From Nocardioides lacusdianchii (GTDB taxonomy: Bacteria > Actinomycetota > Actinomycetes > Propionibacteriales > Nocardioidaceae): a stretch of 64,000 nt of DNA. The stretch spans positions 456,845-520,844 of the forward strand of contig NZ_JADHZD010000001.1 of assembly GCF_020102855.1 (NCBI RefSeq). The letters are read 5' to 3'. Below the pieces are notes generated by a model. The model searched no databases and was not told the DNA's origin. It saw only the letters and a list, made by a program, of their open reading frames with translations. The position numbers and the translations under genes were made by a program. Of the stretch, positions 47,424 to 56,176 are shown in pieces (within the stretch, counting starts at the first letter, position 1; the number at the start of each line of letters is the position of its first letter).

Positions 47424-49840
47424 TGCGCACCGTGCTCCTGGCGTCGATGCGCCACCACACCCGCAGGTACGTCGCCGCGTCGGTCGCGGTCGCGATCGGC
47501 GTGGCGTTCATCGTGGTCGTCGGGATGCTCACCGGGGCCACCCGCTCCGGCCTGACCGCCGACGTCGGGGCGCCGGTCGCGGGCGTCGACCGGGTCGTGA
47601 CGACGTACGACTCCCGCGAGGTGGCGCGGCTCGTCGAGGTGGCCGCCGACCGCGACATCCCCGTGCTCACCCTCGGGTACGCGACGGAGCCGGTCTCCCG
47701 CGACGGCGTGCAGCTGGCCGCGACCGCCGACGTGTCGGAGGTGTCGCTGGATGCGCGCCTGCAGTGGCAGCAGCTCGAGGACGGACGGTTCCCCGCCGCG
47801 ACGGGCGAGGCCCTCGCGGACGTGAACCGCGCCAAGAGCAGCGGCGTACGCCTCGGTGACGTCGTGCGGGTCGGCAGCGGGGACGCAGCGGTGGACGTCG
47901 AGGTCGTCGGGCTGGTCGACAGCCCGGCCGCGCGGAACTCCGCGCTCTACGTCCCGTGGGAGGACCTGCGCCGCTTCCAGGACACCTCCTTCTGGGTCGA
48001 CGCCGTCGCGTGGGGCGGGTCGGAGGACCTGGCGCGGGCGACCGCTCCCGAGGCAGGCGTCGAGTCGGCCGCCGACTGGACCGCCGCCCGCCAGGCCGAG
48101 ATCTCGCGCGGCGTGGACGTCATCGCGATCCTGGCGCTGCTCTTCGTCGTGATCGCCCTCTTCGTGGGCGTGCTGGTCATCACCAACACCTTCTCGATCC
48201 TCTTCGCCCAGCGGATGCGCGACTTCGCGCTGCTGCGCTGCGTCGGGGTCACCCGCCGACAGCTGCGTCGCGCGATCCGGCTCGAGGCGCTCGCGCTCGG
48301 TCTGGCGGCAGCCGCCGTCGGGATCGTGGTCGGCGTCGCGGCCGGCGCCGGGCTGGTGGCCCTGGTCCGGCGCTGGTTCACCGACATGGGACCTGCGGCG
48401 CTCGACCCCGTCTGGGCCCTGTCGGCGTTCGTCGTCGGCACGCTGGTCACGCTCGGGGCCTCCTGGCTGCCGACGCGCACCGCGACGCGGGTCGCCCCGC
48501 TGGCCGCCCTGCGCCCGGACACCGGCGTCGACGTCCGCTCGGCGGCGGGCCGCTGGCGCCTCGGGCTGGCCGCGCTCTGCCTCGTCGGTGGCGGGGTCCT
48601 GCTCGCCCTGGCCGTCTCCGGGAGCTCGGTGCCCGCGATGCTCGCGGGCGGCATGGTGTCCTTCGTCGGCGTGCTGCTGGTGGGGCCGGTGCTGGTGCCC
48701 CGGCTGATCCGGTTGGCCGATTACCTGCCCGGCGGCGGTCCGGTGCGTCGGCTCGCCACCGGCAACGCCGTGCGCAACCCGCGGCGTACGGCGACCACCG
48801 CGGCATCGCTGCTGGTGGGCGTCACCCTCACCACCGCGATCCTCACGGGCCTGGCGTCGTCGCGGACCGCGATCGACCGCGACATGGACGACTCCTACCC
48901 CCTCGACGCCACCCTCACCTCCGCCGGCGCGCCCCTCGAGGCATCCCTCGTCGACCGGGTGGGCGGGACCGAGGGCGTCACCGACGCGCGGGTCCTGGAC
49001 GGCACCGTGGCGCGCGTCGGCGGGCTGGAGGTCCCGCTGCTGGGCTCGCCCGGGGCCGACGTCGTCGTCCGAGGTCCTGCCGACCTCTCCGCGCCCGACG
49101 GCACGGTCCTGCTGCCCTACGCGGTCGTCGAGGAGCTGCCCACGCGGCTGGGTGACCGGGTGTGGGAGGACCGCGAGCTCACCGTGGTGGTCGCCGGTCG
49201 CGAGCACACGCTCCGCGTCGAGACCGGCAGCGGCTGGGGCCGCGCGGGCCTGGTGTCGCCGGCCACGCTGGCGACGCTCGACGGCGACCCCCGACCGATG
49301 GCGGTCTGGGCACGCGCCGGGGACGGCGCGGACGCCGAGGACCTGACGGGCGACCTCGCGGCGCTCGCCGGTGCGGCCGGCGCCGAGCTGGACGGCGGCT
49401 ACGGCAACCGCACCTGGGTCTATCTCCAGCTCGACATCATGACGGGTGCCGTCATTGGGCTCATGGCCGTCGCGATCGTGATCGCCCTGGTCGGCATCGC
49501 CAACACCCTCGGCCTCTCGGTGCTGGAGCGGGCCCGCGAGAACGCCCTGCTGCGGGCCATGGGACTCACCCGCCGGCAGCTGCGCCGGGCGATGGCCGCG
49601 GAGGGGCTGCTGCTGTCGGCGGTGGCCGCGGTCCTCGGCACGGGCATCGGGCTGGTGTTCGCGTGGATCGGCGTGCAGGTGATGGTGGGCAGCGTCGTCG
49701 AGGGAGCCGGGTTCACCGTGCCGCTGGCGCAGGTGGCCGCGGTCGCCGCCGTCGCGGCGCTCGCCGGCCTGGCCGCGTGCGTCGTCCCCGCGCGCCGCGC
49801 GGCGCTCGTCACGCCGGCCGCCGGGCTGGCGGTGGACTAG
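47423..49840 (+). CDS. ABC transporter permease with two FtsX domains
   Basis: An 805-residue membrane protein. An N-terminal segment and large extracytoplasmic domain (residues 35-235) are followed by a first FtsX unit (TNTFSILFAQRMRDFALLRCVGVTRRQLRRA), two further segments, a second extracytoplasmic domain, and a second FtsX unit (ANTLGLSVLERARENALLRAMGLTRRQLRRA) at the C-terminus. The two units are clear internal duplicates. Likely exports a peptide, lipid or antimicrobial under control of the preceding two-component system. The substrate is unknown. Confidence 0.92.
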   Translation: MRTVLLASMRHHTRRYVAASVAVAIGVAFIVVVGMLTGATRSGLTADVGAPVAGVDRVVTTYDSREVARLVEVAADRDIPVLTLGYATEPVSRDGVQLAATADVSEVSLDARLQWQQLEDGRFPAATGEALADVNRAKSSGVRLGDVVRVGSGDAAVDVEVVGLVDSPAARNSALYVPWEDLRRFQDTSFWVDAVAWGGSEDLARATAPEAGVESAADWTAARQAEISRGVDVIAILALLFVVIALFVGVLVITNTFSILFAQRMRDFALLRCVGVTRRQLRRAIRLEALALGLAAAAVGIVVGVAAGAGLVALVRRWFTDMGPAALDPVWALSAFVVGTLVTLGASWLPTRTATRVAPLAALRPDTGVDVRSAAGRWRLGLAALCLVGGGVLLALAVSGSSVPAMLAGGMVSFVGVLLVGPVLVPRLIRLADYLPGGGPVRRLATGNAVRNPRRTATTAASLLVGVTLTTAILTGLASSRTAIDRDMDDSYPLDATLTSAGAPLEASLVDRVGGTEGVTDARVLDGTVARVGGLEVPLLGSPGADVVVRGPADLSAPDGTVLLPYAVVEELPTRLGDRVWEDRELTVVVAGREHTLRVETGSGWGRAGLVSPATLATLDGDPRPMAVWARAGDGADAEDLTGDLAALAGAAGAELDGGYGNRTWVYLQLDIMTGAVIGLMAVAIVIALVGIANTLGLSVLERARENALLRAMGLTRRQLRRAMAAEGLLLSAVAAVLGTGIGLVFAWIGVQVMVGSVVEGAGFTVPLAQVAAVAAVAALAGLAACVVPARRAALVTPAAGLAVD

Positions 49841-49852
49841 CGCGGCCCGCAC

Positions 49853-49890
49853 GTGCCGCCGGGGTGAGGACGCAGGGTGCCCGGCGGCAC
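49853..49890 (+). terminator. Terminator of ABC exporter operon
   Basis: A perfect 11-base-pair stem, GTGCCGCCGGG (49853-49863) with CCCGGCGGCAC (49880-49890), 13 bases after the permease stop. It directly abuts the next promoter box. Confidence 0.75.
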
Positions 49891-49896
49891 TAGGTT
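49891..49896 (+). promoter_or_regulatory. -10 box of leaderless promoter
   Basis: TAGGTT ends 6 bases before the ATG at 49903 and begins at the first base after the upstream hairpin. Confidence 0.5.
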
Positions 49897-49902
49897 CCGG
49901 GC

Positions 49903-50298
49903 ATGGAGCGCAGCGACGCGGCCGAGAGCCGCAAGAACCAGAAGGGCCTCGACCCCTTCGAGAAGTTCGTCGAGCTGTCGACGAAGGCGATCAGTCGGGC
50001 GCCGTTCTTCGCTGTCGTCGTCGCGGTCGTCGTCGTGTGGGCGGCCAGCTACCCGCTGTGGCCGAGCAGCACCAAGTGGGAGCTGGCCATCCACACCTTC
50101 GGCGGCGTGCTGTCGCTGCTGCTCCTGGTGCTGCTGGAGAACGCCGGGCGCCGCAACACCGAGGCGATGCAGGAGAAGCTCAACGTCATCGCCGAGGCCC
50201 TCGCCGCGCTGATGGACTCACGCGCCGCCGACGACCCCGACCTCCGTGAGGCCGCGGAGAACCTGCGCGAGGCCGTGGGCCTGGAGGAGCGGCACTGA
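49903..50298 (+). CDS. Low-affinity iron permease-like membrane protein (PF04120 type)
   Basis: A 131-residue protein with two membrane segments near residues 35-52 and 62-82. The FEKFVELSTKAISRAPFFAVVV start and WELAIHTFGGVLSLLLLVLLENAGRRNTEAMQEKLN helix match the low-affinity iron permease family. In bacteria a transport role is not proven. The C-terminal acidic helix is cytoplasmic. Confidence 0.8.
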   Translation: MERSDAAESRKNQKGLDPFEKFVELSTKAISRAPFFAVVVAVVVVWAASYPLWPSSTKWELAIHTFGGVLSLLLLVLLENAGRRNTEAMQEKLNVIAEALAALMDSRAADDPDLREAAENLREAVGLEERH

Positions 50299-50299
50299 C

Positions 50300-51334
50300 C
50301 TACGCCGCCAGCAGGCGCAGCGTCTCCTCGCGCGCCGGCGAGGTGCGTACGTCGGTCCCGGTCGCCGCGCCCGCGACGGGGTGCACCATGACCTCGTCGA
50401 CACCGTAGGTCTCGGCCAGCTCGGCGAGCTGCCGACGTGCCTGCTCGGGCGACCCGACGACCCAGCGCCGCGCCATCGCGTGGCCGACCGAGCGCTGCTC
50501 GGGCGTCATCTCGACCGCCTCGGCCTGCTCGACCAGGCGCTGCGGGTGCAGCGGGGCGCCGGTGCGCAGCGCGATCATCTGCTGCACGTTGGGCAGCGCC
50601 CGGCGACGTGCCTCCTCCTCGGTCTCGGCGACGACGGCGTTGACGGTGAGGAAGGTGCGGGGCTCGGGGTGCTCGGGCGAGGGTCGGTAGCTCGAGCGGT
50701 AGAGGTCGAGCGCGACGCCCGTGCCCTCGCCGGAGAAGTGGTGCGCGAAGACGTAGGGCAGGCCCTTCTCGGCGGCGAGGCGCGCGGAGTAGTCCGAGGA
50801 GCCCAGCAGCCACACGTCGGCGACGCTGCGCGCCGAGGGCGTGGCCCGCAGGGGCTGGCGGCGCGGGCCGATCTGCACCTCGACGCCCTCGGTCGACATC
50901 AGCGTGCGGATGTCGTCGACGTACTCCGGGAAGCGGCTGACCGCGTCGTCGGCCGACTCGGCGCTGCCGCCGCGCAGGACGTACCTGGTGAGCGGGTCGG
51001 TGCCGGGCGCGCGGCCGAGGCCGAGGTCGATGCGGCCCGGGTACGCCGCCTCGAGGAGCGCGAACTGCTCGGCCACCACGAGCGGGGCGTGGTTGGGCAG
51101 CATCACGCCGCCCGAGCCGACGCGGATCCGCGACGTGGCCGCGGCGAGCATCGCGATGATGACCGGCGGGTTGGTCGAGGCGACGGCCGGCATGTTGTGG
51201 TGCTCGGCGACCCAGTAGCGGCGGTAGCCGAGCTCGTCGGCGACCTGCGCGAGGCTCCGGGATGCGGCGAGCGCGTCGCCGGTGGTCTGGTCGCTGCGGA
51301 CGGTCACGAGGTCGAGCACGGAGAGGGCAGTCAC
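50300..51334 (-). CDS. LLM class flavin-dependent oxidoreductase
   Basis: A 344-residue luciferase-like TIM barrel: VLDLVTVRSDQTTGDAL at the start, YWVAEHHNMPAVASTNPPV near residue 40, IRVGSGGVMLPNHAPLVVAEQFALLE near 70 and RIDLGLGRAPGTDPLT near 100. This is the MsnO8/alkanal-monooxygenase-like group, using FMNH2 or F420. The substrate is unknown. The GTG start at 51334 follows the common family N-terminus. Confidence 0.87.
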   Translation of the reverse strand: MTALSVLDLVTVRSDQTTGDALAASRSLAQVADELGYRRYWVAEHHNMPAVASTNPPVIIAMLAAATSRIRVGSGGVMLPNHAPLVVAEQFALLEAAYPGRIDLGLGRAPGTDPLTRYVLRGGSAESADDAVSRFPEYVDDIRTLMSTEGVEVQIGPRRQPLRATPSARSVADVWLLGSSDYSARLAAEKGLPYVFAHHFSGEGTGVALDLYRSSYRPSPEHPEPRTFLTVNAVVAETEEEARRRALPNVQQMIALRTGAPLHPQRLVEQAEAVEMTPEQRSVGHAMARRWVVGSPEQARRQLAELAETYGVDEVMVHPVAGAATGTDVRTSPAREETLRLLAA

Positions 51335-51396
51335 TGTCGGTGCAGCAGTTCTGCGCCCGCGGATATTCCGATTGACCTCAGGTGCACGTGAGGTCC

Positions 51397-51402
51397 TAGC
51401 GT
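51397..51402 (+). promoter_or_regulatory. -10 box of leaderless promoter
   Basis: TAGCGT ends 7 bases before the GTG at 51410 of the MFS gene. Confidence 0.4.
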
Positions 51403-51409
51403 CCTCGAC

Positions 51410-52777
51410 GTGAGTGCCACCACGTCTGCTCCGCGCGAGCGGATCCTCTCCCCCACCTACGCCGCCACGACCGTCGCGATGTTCGGCCTGATCGCCTTCG
51501 TGGCCTTCGAGGCGATGGCGGTCGCCACGGTCATGCCGACGGTGGCACGCGACCTCGACGGGCTCGGCCTCTACGCGCTCGCCTTCGCCGCCCCGCTCGC
51601 CAGCGGCGTGGTCGGGATGGTGGCGGCGGGCACGTGGAGCGACCGGACCGGCCCGGTGGTGCCGCTGCTCGCGTCGATGGCGCTGTTCTCCGCCGGCCTG
51701 CTCGTGTGCGGGCTCGCGCCGTCGATGGAGGTGCTGCTCGCCGGTCGCGTGCTCCAGGGACTCGGCGGCGGCGCGCTCACGGTCGGGCTCTACGTCATCG
51801 TCGGCCTCGTCTACCCGCCGGCGCTGCGACCGGCGGTCTTCGCGTCCTTCGCCGCCGCGTGGGTGCTGCCGGCCCTCTTCGGTCCCGGGCTCGCCGCGCT
51901 GGTGGCCGACGTGTGGAGCTGGCGGTGGGTCTTCCTCGGCGCCGTGGCGCTCGTCGTGGTGGCGCTGGCGATGCTCGCCCCCGCGCTGCGCGGGCTGGAG
52001 CCCCACGCGGAGGGCACGGCGACCCCGCGGTCGCGGCTGTGGTGGGCGGTCCTCGGCGCCGTCGCGGTGCTGAAGCTCGAGCTGCTCGGCTCCGCGACCG
52101 GCACGACCGCCCTCGGCGCGCTGCTGGCGCTCGCGCTGGTGTGGGTGGCGCTGGGCCGGCTGCTTCCTCCGGGCACCCGCCGCGCCGCCCGCGGGCTCCC
52201 CGCGGTGGTCGCGACCCGCGGCCTGCTGAGCGCGGTCTTCTTCTGCGCCGAGGCCTACATCGTCTACGTCCTCCAGGACCACTGGGACCTCGGCCCGGGC
52301 CGCGCCGGCATCGCGCTGACCTGCGTGGGCGTCGTGTGGGCGACCGCCAGCCAGGTGCAGTCGCGCCTCGGGGAGCGCGTCTCGCACCCGCGGGCGATGC
52401 TCGTCGGCACCTCGCTGGTGCTCGTCGGCATCGGCTGCCTGGCCGCGACCGTGCTGCTCGTCGACGCCGGTGCGCGGCCGTCGGCGCTGCTGCCGGGAAC
52501 GGCGTACGTCCTCGCCGGGGCGGGCATGGGCTTCGCCTACCCGCGCACCGGCGTCGCGATGCTCGAGGCGTCGTCGGACCGCGACCGCGGCTTCAACTCC
52601 TCGGCCCTGTCGGTCGCCGACTCGCTCGGCGCCGCGCTGGCGCTGTCGCTGGCCGGGGCAGTCTTCGCCGTCACCGAGCGCACGGAGGCCGACCCGTTCC
52701 TCGCGGTCTTCACGATGGCGGCCGCGACCGGCGTGCTGGGCGTCGTCGCCGCCTCGCGCACCGGCGTACGCGCCTGA
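51410..52777 (+). CDS. MFS transporter (drug efflux type)
   Basis: A 455-residue membrane protein with about 12-14 membrane segments. Motifs of the drug-proton antiporter group: FEAMAVATVMPTVARDL near residue 36, GTWSDRTGPVVPLL (motif A) near 73 and LLAGRVLQGLGGGALTVGLYV (motif B/C region) near 113. The exported compound is unknown. It is divergent from the LLM gene, with 75 bases between. Confidence 0.87.
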   Translation: MSATTSAPRERILSPTYAATTVAMFGLIAFVAFEAMAVATVMPTVARDLDGLGLYALAFAAPLASGVVGMVAAGTWSDRTGPVVPLLASMALFSAGLLVCGLAPSMEVLLAGRVLQGLGGGALTVGLYVIVGLVYPPALRPAVFASFAAAWVLPALFGPGLAALVADVWSWRWVFLGAVALVVVALAMLAPALRGLEPHAEGTATPRSRLWWAVLGAVAVLKLELLGSATGTTALGALLALALVWVALGRLLPPGTRRAARGLPAVVATRGLLSAVFFCAEAYIVYVLQDHWDLGPGRAGIALTCVGVVWATASQVQSRLGERVSHPRAMLVGTSLVLVGIGCLAATVLLVDAGARPSALLPGTAYVLAGAGMGFAYPRTGVAMLEASSDRDRGFNSSALSVADSLGAALALSLAGAVFAVTERTEADPFLAVFTMAAATGVLGVVAASRTGVRA

Positions 52778-52786
52778 GATGACGAG

Positions 52787-52828
52787 CGTCCGGCCGGCCC
52801 CACGGGGGTGTGAGGGACCGACCGGACG
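52787..52828. terminator. Imperfect hairpin between convergent genes
   Basis: CGTCCGGCCGGCCC (52787-52800) pairs with GGACCGACCGGACG (52815-52828) with two mismatches, between the ends of the MFS and old yellow enzyme genes. It probably terminates both. Confidence 0.5.
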
Positions 52829-52850
52829 GTTCAGGGGATGACCGCTGGGG

Positions 52851-53939
52851 TCAGGACGCCTCGTCGAGGGTCGGGTAGTCGGTGTAGCCCTCGGCGCCAC
52901 CGCCGTAGAAGGTCGCCTGGTCGGGCTCGTTGAGGTCGGCACCCTTGCGCCAGCGCTCGTCGAGGTCCGGGTTGGCCAGGAACGGGCGGCCCACGACCAC
53001 GGCGTCGGCCAGGCCGGTCTCGAGGAGCTTCTCGACCGAGTCGAGCGTGGTGACGTCGCCGAAGCCGTCGTTGAGGAGCACGACGCCGTCGAACCGCTCG
53101 CGCAGGTCGCGGACCAGCGTCTCGAGGGGCTCCAGCGGGCTGGCGAGCAGGCTCAGGTAGGCCAGGCCGAGGGACGAGACGCCGTCGACCACGGCGCGGT
53201 AGGTCGCGGTGAGGTCCGACCCGATCTCCTCGCCCACGCCGTTGAACGCGTGGCCGGGGCTGAGCCGCAGGCCGACCCGGTCGGCGCCGATCGCCTCGGC
53301 GACCGCGGTGACGACCTCGATCACGAAGCGGGCGCGGTTCTCCGGCGAGCCGCCGTAGGCGTCCTCGCGCAGGTTGATCGTCGGGTCGAGGAACTGGTGC
53401 AGCAGGTAGCCGTTGGCGGAGTGGACCTCGACGCCGTCGAGCCCGGCCGCGACGGCGTTGCGGGCCGCAGTCACGAAGTCGGCGACCAGGCCGGCGATCT
53501 CGTCTGTCTCCGGGGCGCGCGGCGCGTCGTGGGGCTTGGGGCCCTCGGCGGTGATCATCTCGCCCGGCGCTTGCACGGCGCTCGGGGCGATCGTCTCGAC
53601 GCCGTCCTTGTTGTCGGCGTGGGCGATGCGACCGGCGTGCATCAGCTGGGCGACGACGACGCCGTCCTTGGCGTGCACGGCGTCGGCCACCAGGCGCCAG
53701 CCCTCGACCTGCTCGTCGGTGTAGAGGCCCGGCACGTCGAGGTAGCCCTGGCCCACGTGGCTGGGCGCGGTGCCCTCGGTGACGATGAGGCCGGCACCGG
53801 CGCGCTGGGCGTAGTACTCGGCGTTCAGGGCGGTCGGGGCGTTGCCGGCGCCGGCGCGGTTGCGCGTCAGCGGCGCCATCACGAAGCGCTGCGGGAGCTG
53901 CCAGCGGCCGACGGTGAGGGACTCGAATGCACGGGACAT
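52851..53939 (-). CDS. Old yellow enzyme family alkene reductase
   Basis: A 362-residue FMN-dependent NADH:flavin oxidoreductase: FVMAPLTRNRAGAGNAPTAL near residue 19, GLIVTEGTAPSHVGQGY near 50, AQLMHAGRIAHADN near 98, the substrate pair in VEVHSANGYLLHQFLDP (H/N) near 172 and GRPFLANPDL near the end. It reduces activated C=C bonds and may degrade nitrate esters or detoxify electrophiles, like NemA. It is transcribed alone. Confidence 0.92.
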   Translation of the reverse strand: MSRAFESLTVGRWQLPQRFVMAPLTRNRAGAGNAPTALNAEYYAQRAGAGLIVTEGTAPSHVGQGYLDVPGLYTDEQVEGWRLVADAVHAKDGVVVAQLMHAGRIAHADNKDGVETIAPSAVQAPGEMITAEGPKPHDAPRAPETDEIAGLVADFVTAARNAVAAGLDGVEVHSANGYLLHQFLDPTINLREDAYGGSPENRARFVIEVVTAVAEAIGADRVGLRLSPGHAFNGVGEEIGSDLTATYRAVVDGVSSLGLAYLSLLASPLEPLETLVRDLRERFDGVVLLNDGFGDVTTLDSVEKLLETGLADAVVVGRPFLANPDLDERWRKGADLNEPDQATFYGGGAEGYTDYPTLDEAS

Positions 53940-54058
53940 GGGGGTGCTGCCTCCAGGAAGTTGAGGACTGTACGACCGTCCTCAGCGACCCGGGGGCCGC
54001 AGATGTTCCCCGATGGGCCGCTTCGAGAGATGGCTCACAGCCCCTCCCGCCCGCCGGG

Positions 54059-54119
54059 GTAGTCCAGTGAGGGATGGCTGCCCCTGACCCCCACGAACGA
54101 CCACGTCCCGGTGGACTAC
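54059..54119. repeat. Second locus of the 22-base repeat family, inverted pair
   Basis: A forward copy at 54059-54080, identical to the inverted copy at 18513-18534, faces a copy of the CCACCGG subtype at 54098-54119 whose last 6 bases differ. Both outer halves are GTAGTCCA/TGGACTAC, so the pair can form a hairpin. It is intergenic, between the old yellow enzyme and VOC genes. Confidence 0.75.
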
Positions 54120-54164
54120 CGGACCCTCGGAGCATTGCGGACAGCACCTGGCCTCAGTCCGTTC

Positions 54165-54170
54165 TAGCCT
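54165..54170 (+). promoter_or_regulatory. -10 box of leaderless promoter
   Basis: TAGCCT ends 6 bases before the ATG at 54177. Confidence 0.45.
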
Positions 54171-54176
54171 CAGGAC

Positions 54177-54554
54177 ATGGACATGAAATTGGAGCTGGTG
54201 ATGGTGCCCGTGACCGACGTCGACCGGGCCCGGGAGTTCTACGAGCGGGTCGGGTTCGTGACCGACCACGACCACGAGGTGAGCGAGGAGGTGCGGTTCG
54301 TGCAGATGACGCCACCGGGCTCGGCCTGCTCGATCGCGTTCGGCAAGGGGCTGACCCGCCTCGAGCCGGGCTCGCTCGACAACCTGCAGATGGTCGTGGC
54401 GGACGCCGACGCCGTACGCGCCGAGCTGGCCGGTCGCGGCGTCGAGGTCAGCGAGGTCGACGAGCTCCGGTGGGGCCGCTTCGTCTTCTTCGCCGACCCC
54501 GACGGCAACGGGTGGGCGCTGCAGCAGCTGCCGGACTGGTCGGCCGACGCCTGA
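54177..54554 (+). CDS. VOC (glyoxalase/dioxygenase fold) family protein
   Basis: A 125-residue single-unit VOC protein: LELVMVPVTDVDRAREFYE at the start, GFVTDHDHEV, and a C-terminal FVFFADPDGNGWALQQLPDW with the usual Asp-Pro-(D/E)-Gly-Asn. It contains two beta-alpha-beta modules and probably dimerises. The substrate or metal cannot be inferred. The second ATG two codons later is an alternative start. Confidence 0.82.
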   Translation: MDMKLELVMVPVTDVDRAREFYERVGFVTDHDHEVSEEVRFVQMTPPGSACSIAFGKGLTRLEPGSLDNLQMVVADADAVRAELAGRGVEVSEVDELRWGRFVFFADPDGNGWALQQLPDWSADA

Positions 54555-54621
54555 GACGCTGCGCCACCCCGCGGGGTGAGGATCGGCGCGGACGGCGCGC
54601 TCCTGGGGGAGGATCCCCGTC

Positions 54622-55506
54622 ATGCCCCGCCCGGAACTCTCCACGATCCGACGCCGGCTCGAGCTCGGCCGGCTGATCCTCGGCTCGGTGCTGGAGCTCT
54701 TCGTCAAGGCCTACGGCGTCGCGGCCGTCCTGGCCGTCGCGCTGAGCGACGCCGAGACCGTCGGCGGCAAGGCGAGCGATGCGGTGAGGGCGGTGCCGAG
54801 CCTGGCGGAGGAGTGGGACCAGGCGCAGTACGTCGTCGACCACCGCGAGGAGATCCAGGCGGCCGTCACCTACCTCAACGAGAACACCCTCCCGGAGGAA
54901 GAGCTCCAGCGGACGGCCGACGAGAGCACGGCGACGCTCGACGCCATCCAGACGACGTACGACGAGGTGGCCGCGGCGCGCGACGTGCTCGAGATCGACG
55001 GCATCACCGGCACCGTCGACAACGTCCGCGACGCGATCGGACACGTCGGTGACGCCTACGACGCCCGGCCCGACCTCGACTCGCTCGAGCGGCTCGCCGG
55101 GGTGGCCGACCAGGTCGGCCCGCTGGCGGAGCAGGTGGAGGTCCTCCTGCCCGTCTACTACGGCGGCTTCGCGACGATCACCGACAACTTCGCGAGCGAC
55201 GAGATCGCCTCGACGCTGCTCGTCATAGCGCTGGCCTACGGAGTGGCCGTCGTGGTCGGCCACGCCGTGGGCTTCTGGGTCCGGCGCGGCCGACCGGGCC
55301 TGCTCGCGATCCTGCTGCAGGCGCTCGGCGCGCGCGTCTTCCGCCGCTGGTACGTCGACCACCTGCCCTGGGCGCTGACCCCGCCGTTGTACGACGCCGC
55401 GCGGGAGCACCTCCAGACCGAGATCGTCGCGGACCCGGAGGCCGCGCTCGACCCGGAGACGCTCCGCGCACTCGAGCAGCACTTCGCGAGCAGGCGCCCC
55501 GACTGA
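54622..55506 (+). CDS. Membrane protein of unknown function with central helical region
   Basis: A 294-residue protein. The N-terminal LGRLILGSVLELFVKAYGVAAVLAVALS is hydrophobic (near residues 15-41). A long acidic helical stretch (about 50-195) with possible coiled coil follows, then a membrane segment near 206-224 and a basic cytoplasmic part containing FRRWYVDHLPWALTPPLYDAARE. I recognise no family. GGGGGAGGA precedes the ATG by 8 bases. It ends at the last base before the CoA-transferase stop, converging tightly. Confidence 0.7.
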   Translation: MPRPELSTIRRRLELGRLILGSVLELFVKAYGVAAVLAVALSDAETVGGKASDAVRAVPSLAEEWDQAQYVVDHREEIQAAVTYLNENTLPEEELQRTADESTATLDAIQTTYDEVAAARDVLEIDGITGTVDNVRDAIGHVGDAYDARPDLDSLERLAGVADQVGPLAEQVEVLLPVYYGGFATITDNFASDEIASTLLVIALAYGVAVVVGHAVGFWVRRGRPGLLAILLQALGARVFRRWYVDHLPWALTPPLYDAAREHLQTEIVADPEAALDPETLRALEQHFASRRPD

Positions 55507-56175
55507 TCAGACCAGCGTCGGGCCGGTCTTCTCCCTGACCTCGTCCTCGGTGACGCCGGGGGCGAGCTCGACCAGCTTCAGGGCGCGGTCGCCGAGGGTG
55601 CCCGAGGGCGCCACCTCGCCGGTCGCAGGGTCGATCACGTCGATGACGGCGAGGTCGGTGATGATCCGCTGCACGACGCGCTTGCCGGTGTAGGGCAGGT
55701 CGCACTCGTCGAGGATCTTCAGCGACCCGTCCTTGGCGGTGTGCTCCATCAGCACGATCACCCGCTTGGCGCCGTGGACCAGGTCCATCGCACCGCCCAT
55801 GCCCTTGACCATCTTGCCCGGGATCATCCAGTTGGCGATGTCGCCGTTGACCGAGACCTGCATCGCTCCGAGGATCGCGGCGTCGATCTTGCCGCCGCGG
55901 ATCATCCCGAAGGACTGCGCGGAGTCGAAGAACGACGCACCCTTGCGCAGGGTCACCGTCTCCTTGCCCGCGTTGATGAGGTCGGGGTCCTCCTCGCCTT
56001 GATATGGGTAGGCCCCCACGCCGAGGATGCCGTTCTCGCTCTGCAGCACCAGCTCCACGTCGTCGGCGACGTAGTTGGGCACCAGCGTCGGCAGGCCGAT
56101 GCCGAGGTTGACGTACGACCCGTCCTTGAGCTCGGAGGCGGCACGCGCCGCCATCTCCTCACGCGTCCAGCTCAT
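55507..56175 (-). CDS. scoB: 3-oxoacid CoA-transferase subunit B
   Basis: A 222-residue beta subunit: [17 protein letters not shown] near residue 21, catalytic Glu in [13 protein letters not shown] near 42 and [18 protein letters not shown] near 99. It transfers CoA from succinyl-CoA to acetoacetate or another 3-oxoacid. The start at 56175 (MSWTREEM) is usual for the family. It directly follows scoA, one base after its stop. Confidence 0.93.
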   Translation of the reverse strand: MSWTREEMAARAASELKDGSYVNLGIGLPTLVPNYVADDVELVLQSENGILGVGAYPYQGEEDPDLINAGKETVTLRKGASFFDSAQSFGMIRGGKIDAAILGAMQVSVNGDIANWMIPGKMVKGMGGAMDLVHGAKRVIVLMEHTAKDGSLKILDECDLPYTGKRVVQRIITDLAVIDVIDPATGEVAPSGTLGDRALKLVELAPGVTEDEVREKTGPTLV

Positions 56176-56176
56176 G

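Noticed and set aside
47063..49852. A 929-codon minus-strand reading over the ABC exporter genes
   Set aside because: The plus strand has intact Walker, signature and FtsX motifs. The minus reading is a GC-bias artefact.
51335..52942. An N-terminal extension of the LLM flavin enzyme across the MFS gene
   Set aside because: The extension is His/Arg/Asp-rich without a domain and lies antisense to a good MFS transporter. The GTG at 51334 gives the normal family N-terminus.
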